Origin: Acidobacteriota bacterium
GTDB lineage: Bacteria; Aquificota; Aquificia; Aquificales; Aquificaceae
Assembly (NCBI GenBank): GCA_003696155.1
Contig: RFFP01000015.1
Coordinates: 34,061 to 98,060, forward strand
Direction of reading: 5' to 3'
Length of the DNA: 64,000 nt
Shown: piece by piece, positions 42,054 to 50,126 of the stretch
Layout: each line of letters starts with the position of its first letter
Position numbering within the stretch: position 1 is the stretch's first letter
Notes under the pieces: model-generated
Database searches by the model: none
Told to the model about the DNA's origin: nothing
What the model saw: the letters and a program-made list of their open reading frames with translations, nothing else
Translations under genes and position numbers: made by a program

Positions 42054-43475
42054 TTACCTCCCGTCTATTCTCGCTTGATTTTGTGCGGGTACCTCTATCC
42101 TCGCAGACACCCTACCACCTTTGGATACGAGGTCCGCTACGTAGGCAGATAGGGCTCTAAGCTCCTCATCCTTACCCACAAAGTAGGGCATATAGGGTGG
42201 ATGGTTCTCAGGTGTGAGGTAATTGGCGAGGAAGTTATAGACCGCATTTTTATCGGTCATGCCCTCAAACTTCTTGGCAAAGGGTCTTAGACCGGAGTTG
42301 CCCGTTACATTATGACAGCCGGAGCACTGAAGAATAGCTATAGCCTTACCGGCCATTATCTCGTTCTCAGGCGTTATCCTCTTTAGCCCCTCAGGAACAA
42401 AGGGGTTGACAGCCAGAAAACCAGCCTGCTGTATGGTAGGCACTTCAGACTTTATACCCTTTGCAGGCACGTCCTTGGCTATGACCTGATTTACCCATAC
42501 AAACTCACCGGCTATATAGGGCTTTCTTATAGTTTCTCTGATTTTTTCCTCTGGGTATATACCAAGGAAAAATATGAGTAGGTATACAGGGTATGCCGTA
42601 TGTACCTTTACAAACCTTGGGCTTATAGCTGTTAGCACAAAGTGTGCAAGCACCAGCAGAAGTAAAGCAAAGATTAGGGCATAGTACCATGTTGGGACTA
42701 TGGAGGTGAGCATTGCAATACTACGCTCTGGCAAAGTGGAGAAGTACCACCCAAAGAAGACAGAACCCAAGATAACACCGCCTATGCCCCAGTAGGACAT
42801 GGTCTTAACTATGTCCTTGTAAACTTTTTCGCTTATGTCCTTCTTCATGAGGCTTGCTATTACAAGCCCTATGGTGCCCGCTATGGCAAACATGTAGGCG
42901 CTTCTCATAAAGAGATGGGGAAAGTAGTTTTTGTTGTAAAAGGCGTCTAGGATGTTGCCTGTGGTGAACCACTTTTCATGCCCCGGTGAGAGCATAAAGG
43001 ATAGTATGCCCACTATGATGTACATGGTTGCCCATGAACCTATGGCAAAGGTCCAGGCAAGCCTAAGCCAGCTCTTCTGGTCTATCCTCCCAAGGGTGTA
43101 GTAAAGTATGTAAACAAGGGTCACCTCAGCTACAAACCATATCCACTCTGCAGCCCATACCCAGACGAAGTTGTGTATCAGTGCCGATATACCCCTGGGG
43201 TTGGCCACCGTAGCGGAGAACCATATACCGGGACCTGTGATAGAACCAGAAACGTAGGAAAAGACCAACAGAGCCAGCAGGTACTTCTTTATGTAGTCGT
43301 ATATCTGGGGCTGGTTCTCCCTGTGGGCTTTGGTGGCAAGATAGGCAAGGAGTATGGATGCTCCAACCGAGGTGTGGGATGCGAGCACGTGGATCGTGGC
43401 TATGATGGCTATGACCGTGGCACTACCAACGGACGGCACATACCACATGGGGTAGAAACCTATCAGGTGCTCCAT
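42054..43475 (-). CDS. Cytochrome bd-like oxidase subunit with C-terminal haem c
   Basis: A 473-residue protein. The N-terminal 330 residues hold about nine helices with CydA-like features: IATIHVLASHTSVGASILLAY (candidate haem-ligand His), YVSGSITGPGIWFSATVANP, and the helix WAAEWIWFVAEVTLVYIL with two membrane glutamates. The Q-loop of quinol-oxidising CydA and the GWxxxExGRQPW signature are not visible. The C-terminus carries a periplasmic-type haem c domain, LQCSGCHNV near residue 384 and HPPYMPYFV with a likely Met ligand. This suggests cytochrome c rather than quinol as donor, as in the cytochrome-c-containing members of the bd superfamily. It is the first of two genes; AGGAGG precedes the ATG. 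Confidence 0.65.
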   Translation of the reverse strand: MEHLIGFYPMWYVPSVGSATVIAIIATIHVLASHTSVGASILLAYLATKAHRENQPQIYDYIKKYLLALLVFSYVSGSITGPGIWFSATVANPRGISALIHNFVWVWAAEWIWFVAEVTLVYILYYTLGRIDQKSWLRLAWTFAIGSWATMYIIVGILSFMLSPGHEKWFTTGNILDAFYNKNYFPHLFMRSAYMFAIAGTIGLVIASLMKKDISEKVYKDIVKTMSYWGIGGVILGSVFFGWYFSTLPERSIAMLTSIVPTWYYALIFALLLLVLAHFVLTAISPRFVKVHTAYPVYLLIFFLGIYPEEKIRETIRKPYIAGEFVWVNQVIAKDVPAKGIKSEVPTIQQAGFLAVNPFVPEGLKRITPENEIMAGKAIAILQCSGCHNVTGNSGLRPFAKKFEGMTDKNAVYNFLANYLTPENHPPYMPYFVGKDEELRALSAYVADLVSKGGRVSARIEVPAQNQARIDGR

Positions 43476-43476
43476 T

Positions 43477-43496
43477 TTAACACCTCCTTGTGTTAA
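43477..43496 (-). promoter_or_regulatory. Inverted repeat enclosing the ribosome-binding site of the bd-like oxidase gene
   Basis: TTAACAC-CTCCTT-GTGTTAA: perfect 7-bp arms around a 6-nt loop. On the mRNA the loop is AAGGAG, the Shine-Dalgarno sequence. It may fold into a hairpin that shows or hides the site, or be a protein operator downstream of the promoter. Confidence 0.5.
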
Positions 43497-43508
43497 TCAT
43501 AACGATAA

Positions 43509-43536
43509 ATTATAGTAAAAATTAAAACACAGTCAA
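43509..43536 (-). promoter_or_regulatory. Promoter of the bd-like oxidase operon
   Basis: On the minus strand TTGACT (43536-43531), a 16-nt spacer, TATAAT (43514-43509). This is a good sigma70-type match, about 35 nt before the start codon. It is separate from the tRNA signals on the other strand. Confidence 0.7.
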
Positions 43537-43581
43537 GCCATTGAAAAAGTGCTTATGGGCTATAATTTTTAAGGAGCTAAA

Positions 43582-43671
43582 GGAGAGGTGGCCGAGAGGC
43601 CGAAGGCGGCTCCCTGCTAAGGAGTTGTAGGGTTAATAGCCCTACCGCGGGTTCGAATCCCGCCCTCTCCG
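43582..43671 (+). tRNA. tRNA-Ser (anticodon GCU)
   Basis: A 90-nt class II tRNA. Acceptor GGAGAGG pairs with CCTCTCC; the anticodon loop CTGCTAA has GCT; a long variable arm TGTAGGGTTAATAGCCCTACC follows; the T arm is GCGGGTTCGAATCCCGC. CCA is not encoded. TATAAT at 43561-43566 lies 15 nt before the mature 5' end. carA starts only 11 nt after the 3' end, so tRNA and mRNA are probably one transcript. Confidence 0.95.
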
Positions 43672-43682
43672 TAGGAAAAAGC

Positions 43683-44804
43683 ATGAAAAAAGCCATATTA
43701 GCCCTTGAGGATGGAAGCTACTTTGTAGGCTACTCCTTCGGTGCAGAAGGAGAGGCTTTGGGAGAGGTGGTCTTTAACACCTCCATGACGGGCTACCAGG
43801 AGATAGTCACTGACCCATCCTACAAAGGTCAGATAGTGGTCATGACCTACCCCCAGATAGGAAACTACGGAGTTAACGACGAGGATGTGGAGTCAGGAGA
43901 GGTTCAGGTAAACGGCTTTGTAATAAGAGAGCTCTCCCCTATAGTCAGCAACTGGAGGGCTAAAAAGAGTCTCCATGAGTACCTTTTGGAAAGGGGTGTG
44001 GTGGGTATATGGGGTATAGATACCAGGGCTCTGGTAAAACGTATTAGGACAAAGGGTGCTCTAAGGGGGGTCATATCTACGGAGGGGCTAGACCCTATTA
44101 AACTGGTAGAAAAGGCAAGGAGCCTCCCAGACATTTCAGAGCTCAACCTTGTTCAAGAGGTAGCCACGAGGGAGGTCTACTACTGGAACGAGGGAGATTG
44201 GGATCTAAAGAAGGGCTACATACTTAAAAACAACGAAAAGCCACTCATAGCGCTAGTGGACTACGGGGTGAAGAGAAACATATTAAGAAGGCTTACCCAA
44301 GAGGGTGCAAGGGTTGTGGTCTTACCTCCCTATGAAACAGAGAGGTACATAGAAGATCTAAAGCCCAATGCCATCTTTCTCTCCAACGGACCCGGAGACC
44401 CTCAGAGAGTGGTTGAAGGTATAAGGCTTGTAAGGAAGTATATGGAAAAGGCACCCATTATGGGCATATGTTTGGGGCATCAGATAATAGGTCTTGCTCT
44501 GGGTGGAAGGACCTACAAGCTCAAGTTTGGACACCATGGTGGGAACCACCCCGTAAAAGACCTCAGAGACGGACACATAGAGATAACAGCACAGAACCAC
44601 AACTTTGCTGTAGACCCAGACACATTAAGGGACGTGGAGATAACCCACATAAACCTGCTGGACGAAACGCTGGAGGGGTTTAAACATAGGTACCTTCCCA
44701 TATACTGCGTCCAATACCATCCCGAAGCATCACCTGGACCCCACGATTCTAAGGGCATATTCAAGGAGTTTGTAGCCATGGCTCTCGAGCATGCAAGGGC
44801 ATGA
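43683..44804 (+). CDS. carA: Carbamoyl-phosphate synthase small subunit
   Basis: A 373-residue glutamine amidotransferase subunit that feeds ammonia to CarB for arginine and pyrimidine synthesis. The N-terminal CPSase domain (FNTSMTGYQEIVTDPSYKGQIV) precedes a class I amidotransferase domain with the catalytic Cys in IMGICLGHQIIGLALGG and the His/Glu pair in CVQYHPEASPGPHD. Length is normal. TAGGA is the only ribosome-binding sequence, located directly behind the tRNA. Overlaps ftsI by 14 nt. carB is not here. Confidence 0.94.
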   Translation: MKKAILALEDGSYFVGYSFGAEGEALGEVVFNTSMTGYQEIVTDPSYKGQIVVMTYPQIGNYGVNDEDVESGEVQVNGFVIRELSPIVSNWRAKKSLHEYLLERGVVGIWGIDTRALVKRIRTKGALRGVISTEGLDPIKLVEKARSLPDISELNLVQEVATREVYYWNEGDWDLKKGYILKNNEKPLIALVDYGVKRNILRRLTQEGARVVVLPPYETERYIEDLKPNAIFLSNGPGDPQRVVEGIRLVRKYMEKAPIMGICLGHQIIGLALGGRTYKLKFGHHGGNHPVKDLRDGHIEITAQNHNFAVDPDTLRDVEITHINLLDETLEGFKHRYLPIYCVQYHPEASPGPHDSKGIFKEFVAMALEHARA

Positions 44805-46464
44805 GCCTACGAACAAGAAGATAACCCTCCTATTTATACTCTTTCTATTAGGTTTCCTCCTAGTCTTAGGTAGATATACTTACATACAGCTTATCGGGAG
44901 GGAATCCTATGTGGAGAGGGTGGTGGAGAAGTTTCCCAAGGCAACTGTGGTAAAGCTTTCAGCCCCAAGAGGAGCTATAAAGGATAGGAATGGAAAAGAC
45001 CTAGCTATGAGTATACCGACCCTTTCCGTATACGCCTTCCCACACTTGGTTAAAAATAGGGAAGAGTTAGCCAGAAGGATTTCTGCAGTTGCAGGGGTGG
45101 GAGAAAGCCATATCCTCAGTCTACTTGAGGACAACAGAAAATTCGTATGGTTGGTCAGACACGTAAACAAGGATTACGCTCCCTATATAAGGGCGGTCAT
45201 AAATGAAACAGATAATTCAAAGGCAGTGGGACTGCATGAGGATTTTAAGAGGATATATCCCCACGGTATGCTTGCCAGCAACCTACTGGGTTTTGTAGGT
45301 TCCGATGGAAAGGGGCTCGAGGGTCTTGAACATCTCTTTAACCCTATACTTCAGCCTAAAGAGGTAAAGGCCATATTTTATAGCACCCAATACATGGGTA
45401 GGTTAGCCAAGAACCCCATATCCGAAGATGTAAAACAGAACGACCTACATACCACCATAGACCTTGGCGTGCAAATCATCCTTGAGGATATAAGGGACAA
45501 GATAGTAAAGCAGTGGAGACCGGATAGAGTGGGTATCTTAGTTATAGACGCAAAAACAGGAGATATCTTGGGACTCACCACTTATCCCAACTTTGACCCA
45601 AACAACTACTGGAAGTACCCTCAAAATTATCGAAGAAACTACGTGGTTTCCGACCTTTTTGAGCCAGGCTCGGTTATGAAGCCCTTTTTCATCGGAGAAG
45701 CTTTGGCAAGGGGCTACATAAAACCGGGCATGATTATAGATACGGAGGGAGGGCTTACGGAAGTCTTTGGAAAAACCGTCAAAGACGTTCATCCATACAA
45801 AAGCCTCAGCATTGAACAGGTCCTTATAAAGTCCTCTAACGTTGGCACCATAAAGGTAGCCAGGTTCCTATCAAGGAAGGATGTGGAAGAGATGATGCAA
45901 AAGCTCTACCTGAAAGATGAGTTTCATTTGCTCCCTGGGGAAATAAAACCCAAGCTTCCCAACTTTAGCTATCCAGCCAACATACTCTACGCTAGTATAG
46001 GTCAGGGGCTCGGGGTAAACCTCCTGAATCTATGCACCAGCTTTAACGCTTTAGCAACCAACAGGATAGTGAAACCTAGAATACTTTTAGAAGAAGAGGT
46101 AAAGGTGCTAAGGGAAAAGGTCTTCCCCCCTAAGGTATATGGATGGCTCCATGAAAATCTTGTAAAGGTTGTAGAGGAAGGGACAGCAAGGCAGGCCAGA
46201 TCCGATTACTTTACCATAGCGGGTAAAACGGGAACCTCCCAGAAATTTGACTTCAGAGCGGGGAGGTATTCAAGAGAGGAGCTTGTAACCTACTTTGTGG
46301 GCTACTTCCCAGCTACAGACCCAAGATTTATAGCGGGGATAATGGTGGACAGACCAAGAGGACCAAATCCCTATGGAGGAACGGTAGCAGCACCACATTT
46401 TAGGGAGCTAGTGGAAAGGATAGCCTTCTATTACAGGTTAGAGCAAGACAAGCTCAGCAAGTGA
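44791..46464 (+). CDS. ftsI: Penicillin-binding protein 2 / FtsI-type transpeptidase
   Basis: A 557-residue class B penicillin-binding protein. It has one N-terminal membrane helix (LLFILFLLGFLLVLGRYTYIQLIG), a dimerisation domain starting APRGAIKDRNGKDLAMS, and the transpeptidase motifs SVMK (EPGSVMKPFF, catalytic Ser near residue 295), SSN (IKSSNVGT) and KTG (IAGKTGTSQKFD). No other division-cluster genes are adjacent. The 3' end overlaps bioD by 27 nt on the opposite strand. Confidence 0.92.
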   Translation: MQGHEPTNKKITLLFILFLLGFLLVLGRYTYIQLIGRESYVERVVEKFPKATVVKLSAPRGAIKDRNGKDLAMSIPTLSVYAFPHLVKNREELARRISAVAGVGESHILSLLEDNRKFVWLVRHVNKDYAPYIRAVINETDNSKAVGLHEDFKRIYPHGMLASNLLGFVGSDGKGLEGLEHLFNPILQPKEVKAIFYSTQYMGRLAKNPISEDVKQNDLHTTIDLGVQIILEDIRDKIVKQWRPDRVGILVIDAKTGDILGLTTYPNFDPNNYWKYPQNYRRNYVVSDLFEPGSVMKPFFIGEALARGYIKPGMIIDTEGGLTEVFGKTVKDVHPYKSLSIEQVLIKSSNVGTIKVARFLSRKDVEEMMQKLYLKDEFHLLPGEIKPKLPNFSYPANILYASIGQGLGVNLLNLCTSFNALATNRIVKPRILLEEEVKVLREKVFPPKVYGWLHENLVKVVEEGTARQARSDYFTIAGKTGTSQKFDFRAGRYSREELVTYFVGYFPATDPRFIAGIMVDRPRGPNPYGGTVAAPHFRELVERIAFYYRLEQDKLSK

Positions 46465-47091
46465 AGAGCGGAGCTCTTTGGGAATTAGCATACCATCAAC
46501 CTTTGGAATGCACAAAACCTCTAACCCCGTTAGTTCCCTTACTATTGTATGATTTGTCCTCTCCGATGGGTCCTTACCTTCAAAGCCACTCATAACAATC
46601 CCTACAACCTCTATGCCCCTAGATGTAAGATAGTGCCAGGTGAGAAAGGTATGATTGATGGTACCAAGCCCCGCCCTCGCAACTATCAGGACCCTAAGTC
46701 CCCAATCCTTAGCCAGGTCTGCGTAGTTATACGACCGCTTTATCGGTACTGCAACGCCACCTGCACCTTCCACCACAAGAAATTCGTATTTATTTATTAA
46801 CCTATAATAGTGCTCTCTCAATCTTTCCAAGGAAAAGTCCTTACCTTCTTCCAAAATGCCCGCGTAAGGGGCTAAGGGAAGCCTGTAGCGCACGGGAACC
46901 ACCTCATCTATAGATTGTCCCGTCAGCGAAGAAAGAAGAGAACCATCCGCTGGAACACTTTCAACCCCCGTCTCCACAGGCTTTAAATAACCTACCTTCA
47001 CACCTTTCTCCATAAGTGCATACACAAGGTTATAGCTTATAAAGGTCTTGCCCACGCCCGTATCCGTCCCCGTTATAAATAGGGAAGCCAT
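46438..47091 (-). CDS. bioD: Dethiobiotin synthetase
   Basis: A 217-residue ATP-dependent enzyme of biotin synthesis. Walker A ITGTDTGVGKTFIS is at the N-terminus, with YLKPVETGVE and LVVEGAGGVAVPI following, as in BioD. The start codon lies 20 nt from that of the divergent SDR gene and has TATAAT 8 nt upstream without a Shine-Dalgarno sequence. Confidence 0.93.
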   Translation of the reverse strand: MASLFITGTDTGVGKTFISYNLVYALMEKGVKVGYLKPVETGVESVPADGSLLSSLTGQSIDEVVPVRYRLPLAPYAGILEEGKDFSLERLREHYYRLINKYEFLVVEGAGGVAVPIKRSYNYADLAKDWGLRVLIVARAGLGTINHTFLTWHYLTSRGIEVVGIVMSGFEGKDPSERTNHTIVRELTGLEVLCIPKVDGMLIPKELRSSLAELVLL

Positions 47092-47095
47092 GGCC

Positions 47096-47105
47096 TATAA
47101 TTATA
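47096..47105. promoter_or_regulatory. Shared palindromic -10 between bioD and the SDR gene
   Basis: TATAATTATA is self-complementary. TATAAT on the plus strand (47096-47101) is 10 nt before ATG 47112; TATAAT on the minus strand (47105-47100) is 8 nt before the bioD ATG. Both messages should be leaderless or almost so. Confidence 0.6.
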
Positions 47106-47111
47106 GCGTGT

Positions 47112-47843
47112 ATGAAAAAAGCAATAATAACTGGCATAAGAAGGATTGGATACAACATAGCCCTTGAGCTTCTAAAAGAGGGTTGGCTGGTTGGACTTGT
47201 CTATCTTGGCTCAGAGCGGATACACAGAGAACTCTCTAAAGCCTACCCGGGAAAGGTCTGGGGCTTTAGGGCAAACCTTTCAAGGGCTGAGGAGTGCACA
47301 AGAGCTGTGGAAGAGCTCCTCAAAAACATGGAAGGCGTGGATGCCTTTGTCCATCTTGCTAGCCCTTACGAGCCCACACCCATACATGAACTTAAGGAAG
47401 AGCTTATAGACTACCACTTCAAACCCATAGCACAGGCTTTTATTCTTATAGCTAAGGAGCTTTACCCTGTTATGCTGAAAAACGAAGGGATAGTAAAAGG
47501 CAGAATGGTTGCCTTTGGAGATTGGGCAACTAACACCACACCTTATAGGAACTACGCCGCATATTTTATTGCCAAGGGGGCACTTCACACTGCGGTCAAG
47601 GTGTTAGCCAAGGAGTTTGCACCCCATGTGATTGTGAACGGTATAGCTCTGGGTCCAACGGTTAAGCCTGAAGGTTTTTCCTCAGAAAAGTGGCAAGAGT
47701 ACATAAACAAAACCCCACTCAAAAGACCCGTATCTTTAGAAGACGTTATAAAAGTCACAAAGCTCTTGCTAGACGTGGAAAGTATAACCGGAGAGCTTAT
47801 AAACCTCGACAGCGGGAGGCATATATCCGGTGAGTGTAGTTAA
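47112..47843 (+). CDS. Short-chain dehydrogenase, pteridine-reductase-like
   Basis: A 243-residue SDR. The cofactor loop ITGIRRIGYNIALELL (Arg-Arg-Ile-Gly) recalls pteridine reductase and FolM rather than typical TGxxxGxG SDRs, favouring NADPH. The active site YAAYFIAKGAL (YxxxK near residue 149) and LASPYEPTPIHEL are present. A dihydropteridine/dihydrofolate-reducing role would fit, but the substrate is not proven. The 3' end overlaps the PP-loop gene by 14 nt. Confidence 0.75.
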   Translation: MKKAIITGIRRIGYNIALELLKEGWLVGLVYLGSERIHRELSKAYPGKVWGFRANLSRAEECTRAVEELLKNMEGVDAFVHLASPYEPTPIHELKEELIDYHFKPIAQAFILIAKELYPVMLKNEGIVKGRMVAFGDWATNTTPYRNYAAYFIAKGALHTAVKVLAKEFAPHVIVNGIALGPTVKPEGFSSEKWQEYINKTPLKRPVSLEDVIKVTKLLLDVESITGELINLDSGRHISGECS

Positions 47844-48444
47844 GGTTAGTGTTCTCTTCAGCGGTGGCGTGGAGAGCACATGTCTGCTTTACTATCTACT
47901 AAGGAAAGGTTATCTGGTATACCCCATATACGTCAAAGCAGGTTATCCATGGGAAAGCCTGGAGCTAGAGAACGCCTTAAACCTGTGGAAATACATAAGG
48001 AGAAAGAAGAAAGGGCTTATGCCTCTTAAGGTGGTAAGGGTCATAGCAGCAGAAAGGGTTTACATGGTAAACCACTCTAAAGACCTTTTTATACCCCTTA
48101 GAAACCTGAGTCTAATACTTTCCGCTCTCAGCCTCTGCGTCCAGAGGGGTATATACCAGGTCGCCGTAGGTAGTCTTGGCATATACCCCTTTCCAGATAA
48201 CAATGCAGATTACATGAAAAGGCTCGAAGGGCTCCTTTCTCTCGGGACGGGAAGGGATGTAAGGATACTCATTCCCTTCATGGGCCTTGAGAAAGAGGAG
48301 GTAGTAAGGGTTTACGGAAAGGGTGTGCCTCTTCATATGACCTTGTCCTGTGTAAAGCCTATAAGGTCTAAAAGTAAAATAATCCCCTGTGGAGAATGTG
48401 AAAAATGTAAGGAGAGGGAGTCTGTTATAGGCCTATCACCTTAA
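47830..48444 (+). CDS. QueC-like PP-loop ATPase
   Basis: A 204-residue protein from a GTG start. The PP-loop is [17 protein letters not shown]; the family consensus is SGGxDS, so Asp is replaced by Glu. Later landmarks follow Que[31 protein letters not shown]-like and the zinc site SCVKP … [10 protein letters not shown]. QueC makes 7-cyano-7-deazaguanine for queuosine. No queD, queE or queF is adjacent, and the D-to-E change leaves the exact reaction open. Confidence 0.7.
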   Translation: MSVVKVSVLFSGGVESTCLLYYLLRKGYLVYPIYVKAGYPWESLELENALNLWKYIRRKKKGLMPLKVVRVIAAERVYMVNHSKDLFIPLRNLSLILSALSLCVQRGIYQVAVGSLGIYPFPDNNADYMKRLEGLLSLGTGRDVRILIPFMGLEKEEVVRVYGKGVPLHMTLSCVKPIRSKSKIIPCGECEKCKERESVIGLSP

Positions 48445-48838
48445 CCACAACCCGCTTTTTCCTCTTCCCGTCAAACTCCGCGTAGAATATCTCCTGCCAT
48501 GGTCCGAGGTCAAGCCTGCCCTCCGTGACGGGCAAGACCACCTGAAGGTGGGTCAGAAGGTTCTTAAGATGGGCATCTCCGTTATCCTCACCCGTTCTAT
48601 GGTGTAGATAATTTTCCCTGTAAGGTGCCAGCCTCTCAAGCCATTCCCATATATCTCTATGAAGCCCCTCCTCATCATCCTGAACAATCACGGAAGCGGT
48701 GAGGTGCATAGAGGATACGAGGCATAGGCCTTCCCTTACACCTGAAGACTTCACAACTTTGTTTACCTCGTCCGTTATCTTGATTAGCTCCCTTCTCTCC
48801 TTTGTATTAAAGGTAAGGTATTCGGTGTAGTACTTCAT
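48425..48838 (-). CDS. yjbQ: YjbQ/UPF0047 family protein
   Basis: A 137-residue protein. [31 protein letters not shown] and [45 protein letters not shown] match the YjbQ family, whose members have weak thiamine-phosphate synthase activity in E. coli. The conserved His/Glu residues are present. It overlaps the DUF465 gene at its start and the PP-loop gene at its end (20 nt, convergent). Confidence 0.9.
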   Translation of the reverse strand: MKYYTEYLTFNTKERRELIKITDEVNKVVKSSGVREGLCLVSSMHLTASVIVQDDEEGLHRDIWEWLERLAPYRENYLHHRTGEDNGDAHLKNLLTHLQVVLPVTEGRLDLGPWQEIFYAEFDGKRKKRVVVKVIGL

Positions 48839-49059
48839 GCATGAGCTTTCATATAGCCCTGTATCAACACCTCTATCATATCCTTGTGATAGAGCCTTTC
48901 CCTCTTTAGCCTCTCTATCTCCATCTCAAGCTCATGGGTCATGGGATGGTGCCTTTCAAGCTTGTCTATCTGGTCGTCCAGTTCTTTATGTCTCTCGTAA
49001 TGGTACCTGAACTCCTTACTCTCTTCGAGAAGCCTCTTTATTATCTCCTCTCTGTTCAT
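48835..49059 (-). CDS. DUF465 (YdcH-like) small helical protein
   Basis: A 74-residue protein predicted as a helical hairpin: [50 protein letters not shown]. The pattern H-x-x-LD-x-x-I and LK-x-x-xL-x-x-KD is that of DUF465/YdcH. Function unknown. Flanked by overlapping genes on both sides. Confidence 0.85.
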   Translation of the reverse strand: MNREEIIKRLLEESKEFRYHYERHKELDDQIDKLERHHPMTHELEMEIERLKRERLYHKDMIEVLIQGYMKAHA

Positions 49060-49472
49060 GACAGGTCCTCCTCTTTAGGTCTTACTAATATTAAACCACA
49101 AAGGCCCAATAGGTAGCCCAAAATAAGCACAGATAGGGGGGCAAAGAGGATGTATATTAGAAAAGAGAGGCCAAAGGGTGTTAGGGAAAGAGCATAAAGC
49201 CAAAAGTATCTTCTGGTTGCCGTGTAGCTCCAGTAGTCATCCCGAAGGGTACTTATGGGAAATAGCCTCCTTCTTAGAAAAAGTGCAAGGGAAAGGGACA
49301 GTAGCCCAACAACAAATATTATAAGAAGGGAGTAAGATACAAGGCTGCTGGATAGAGGAAGTCTAAAATAAGGATAGAGGACCAGACAAGCGACAAAAAG
49401 GATGTTCAGGGAAAGGATAAAGGCGTAGTAAAGGTGTTTTGACCTTTTCTTAAACAATATTACCTTTTGCAT
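49056..49472 (-). CDS. Unknown four-helix membrane protein
   Basis: A 138-residue protein with a basic N-terminus and four membrane helices (YYAFILSLNILFVACLVLYPYF; LLIIFVVGLLSLSLALFL; WLYALSLTPFGLSFLIYILFAPL; LILGYLLGLCGLILV). I do not recognise a family. It is the first gene of a three-gene unit with DUF465 and yjbQ. Confidence 0.6.
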   Translation of the reverse strand: MQKVILFKKRSKHLYYAFILSLNILFVACLVLYPYFRLPLSSSLVSYSLLIIFVVGLLSLSLALFLRRRLFPISTLRDDYWSYTATRRYFWLYALSLTPFGLSFLIYILFAPLSVLILGYLLGLCGLILVRPKEEDLS

Positions 49473-49495
49473 TTTTCCTTATGGTAGAATATAAA
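49467..49495 (+). promoter_or_regulatory. Probable promoter of arsR-trxA-trxB
   Basis: TTGCAT (49467-49472), 17 nt, TATAAA (49490-49495). The start codon follows 18 nt later, leaving a short leader. The repressor could act on its own promoter, but no clear inverted repeat is visible. Confidence 0.5.
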
Positions 49496-49512
49496 TATAT
49501 AAGAGGCGAAAA

Positions 49513-49815
49513 ATGGAAATGGTTGATGACGAAAGGTTGGAAGAGTGGGCGGAGTTTTTAAAGGCCTTGGCCCATCCTATAAGACTTAAGATCGTATTGG
49601 CGCTCATCGAAGGAAGACAGTGTGTAAAAAACCTGAGCGATCTTCTACATACTTCTCAGCCCAACGTTTCCCAACACCTTGGCATTCTTAGAAATAGGGG
49701 AATAGTGGGATGTAAGAGGGACGGCTCCATAGTGTGCTACTATATAAAGGACGAGCGAGCTGTAAAGATATATGAGGCACTCAGAAAGGAGGTAAACAGA
49801 TGGCTGGAGGTGTGA
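49513..49815 (+). CDS. ArsR-family winged-helix repressor
   Basis: A 100-residue regulator: [65 protein letters not shown] are the classic ArsR helix-turn-helix and wing. Cysteines near residues 37, 75 and 83 could sense metals or redox state. It overlaps a thioredoxin gene, which suggests redox control of the trxA-trxB pair. Confidence 0.9.
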   Translation: MEMVDDERLEEWAEFLKALAHPIRLKIVLALIEGRQCVKNLSDLLHTSQPNVSQHLGILRNRGIVGCKRDGSIVCYYIKDERAVKIYEALRKEVNRWLEV

Positions 49816-50126
49816 TGGTCTTTACGGAAAGCAACTGGCAAACGGAGGTCCTAAATTCGGATAAGCCTGTGGTTGTTGACTTCTGGGCTCCCTGGTGTGG
49901 TCCATGCAGAATAATAGCACCCATAATTGAAGAGCTCGCAATGGAGCTCGGTGATAGGGTTAAATTTGGAAAGCTCAATACTGACGAGAATCCCAACATA
50001 GCTATGCGTTACGGGATAAGGGCCATACCTACCATAATGCTGTTTAAAAACGGGGATGTGGTGGATACTCGTATAGGCGTGCAGCCTAAGGAAGCGTTGA
50101 AACAGATGATTAACAGCCACCTCTAA
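49800..50126 (+). CDS. trxA: Thioredoxin
   Basis: A 108-residue thioredoxin with [19 protein letters not shown] (CGPC near residues 34-37) and the cis-proline in [13 protein letters not shown]. It has two good in-frame starts: ATG 49800 after AAGGAGG (7 nt) and ATG 49815 after GGAGG (5 nt), giving 108 or 103 residues. Located between arsR and trxB. Confidence 0.94.
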   Translation: MAGGVMVFTESNWQTEVLNSDKPVVVDFWAPWCGPCRIIAPIIEELAMELGDRVKFGKLNTDENPNIAMRYGIRAIPTIMLFKNGDVVDTRIGVQPKEALKQMINSHL

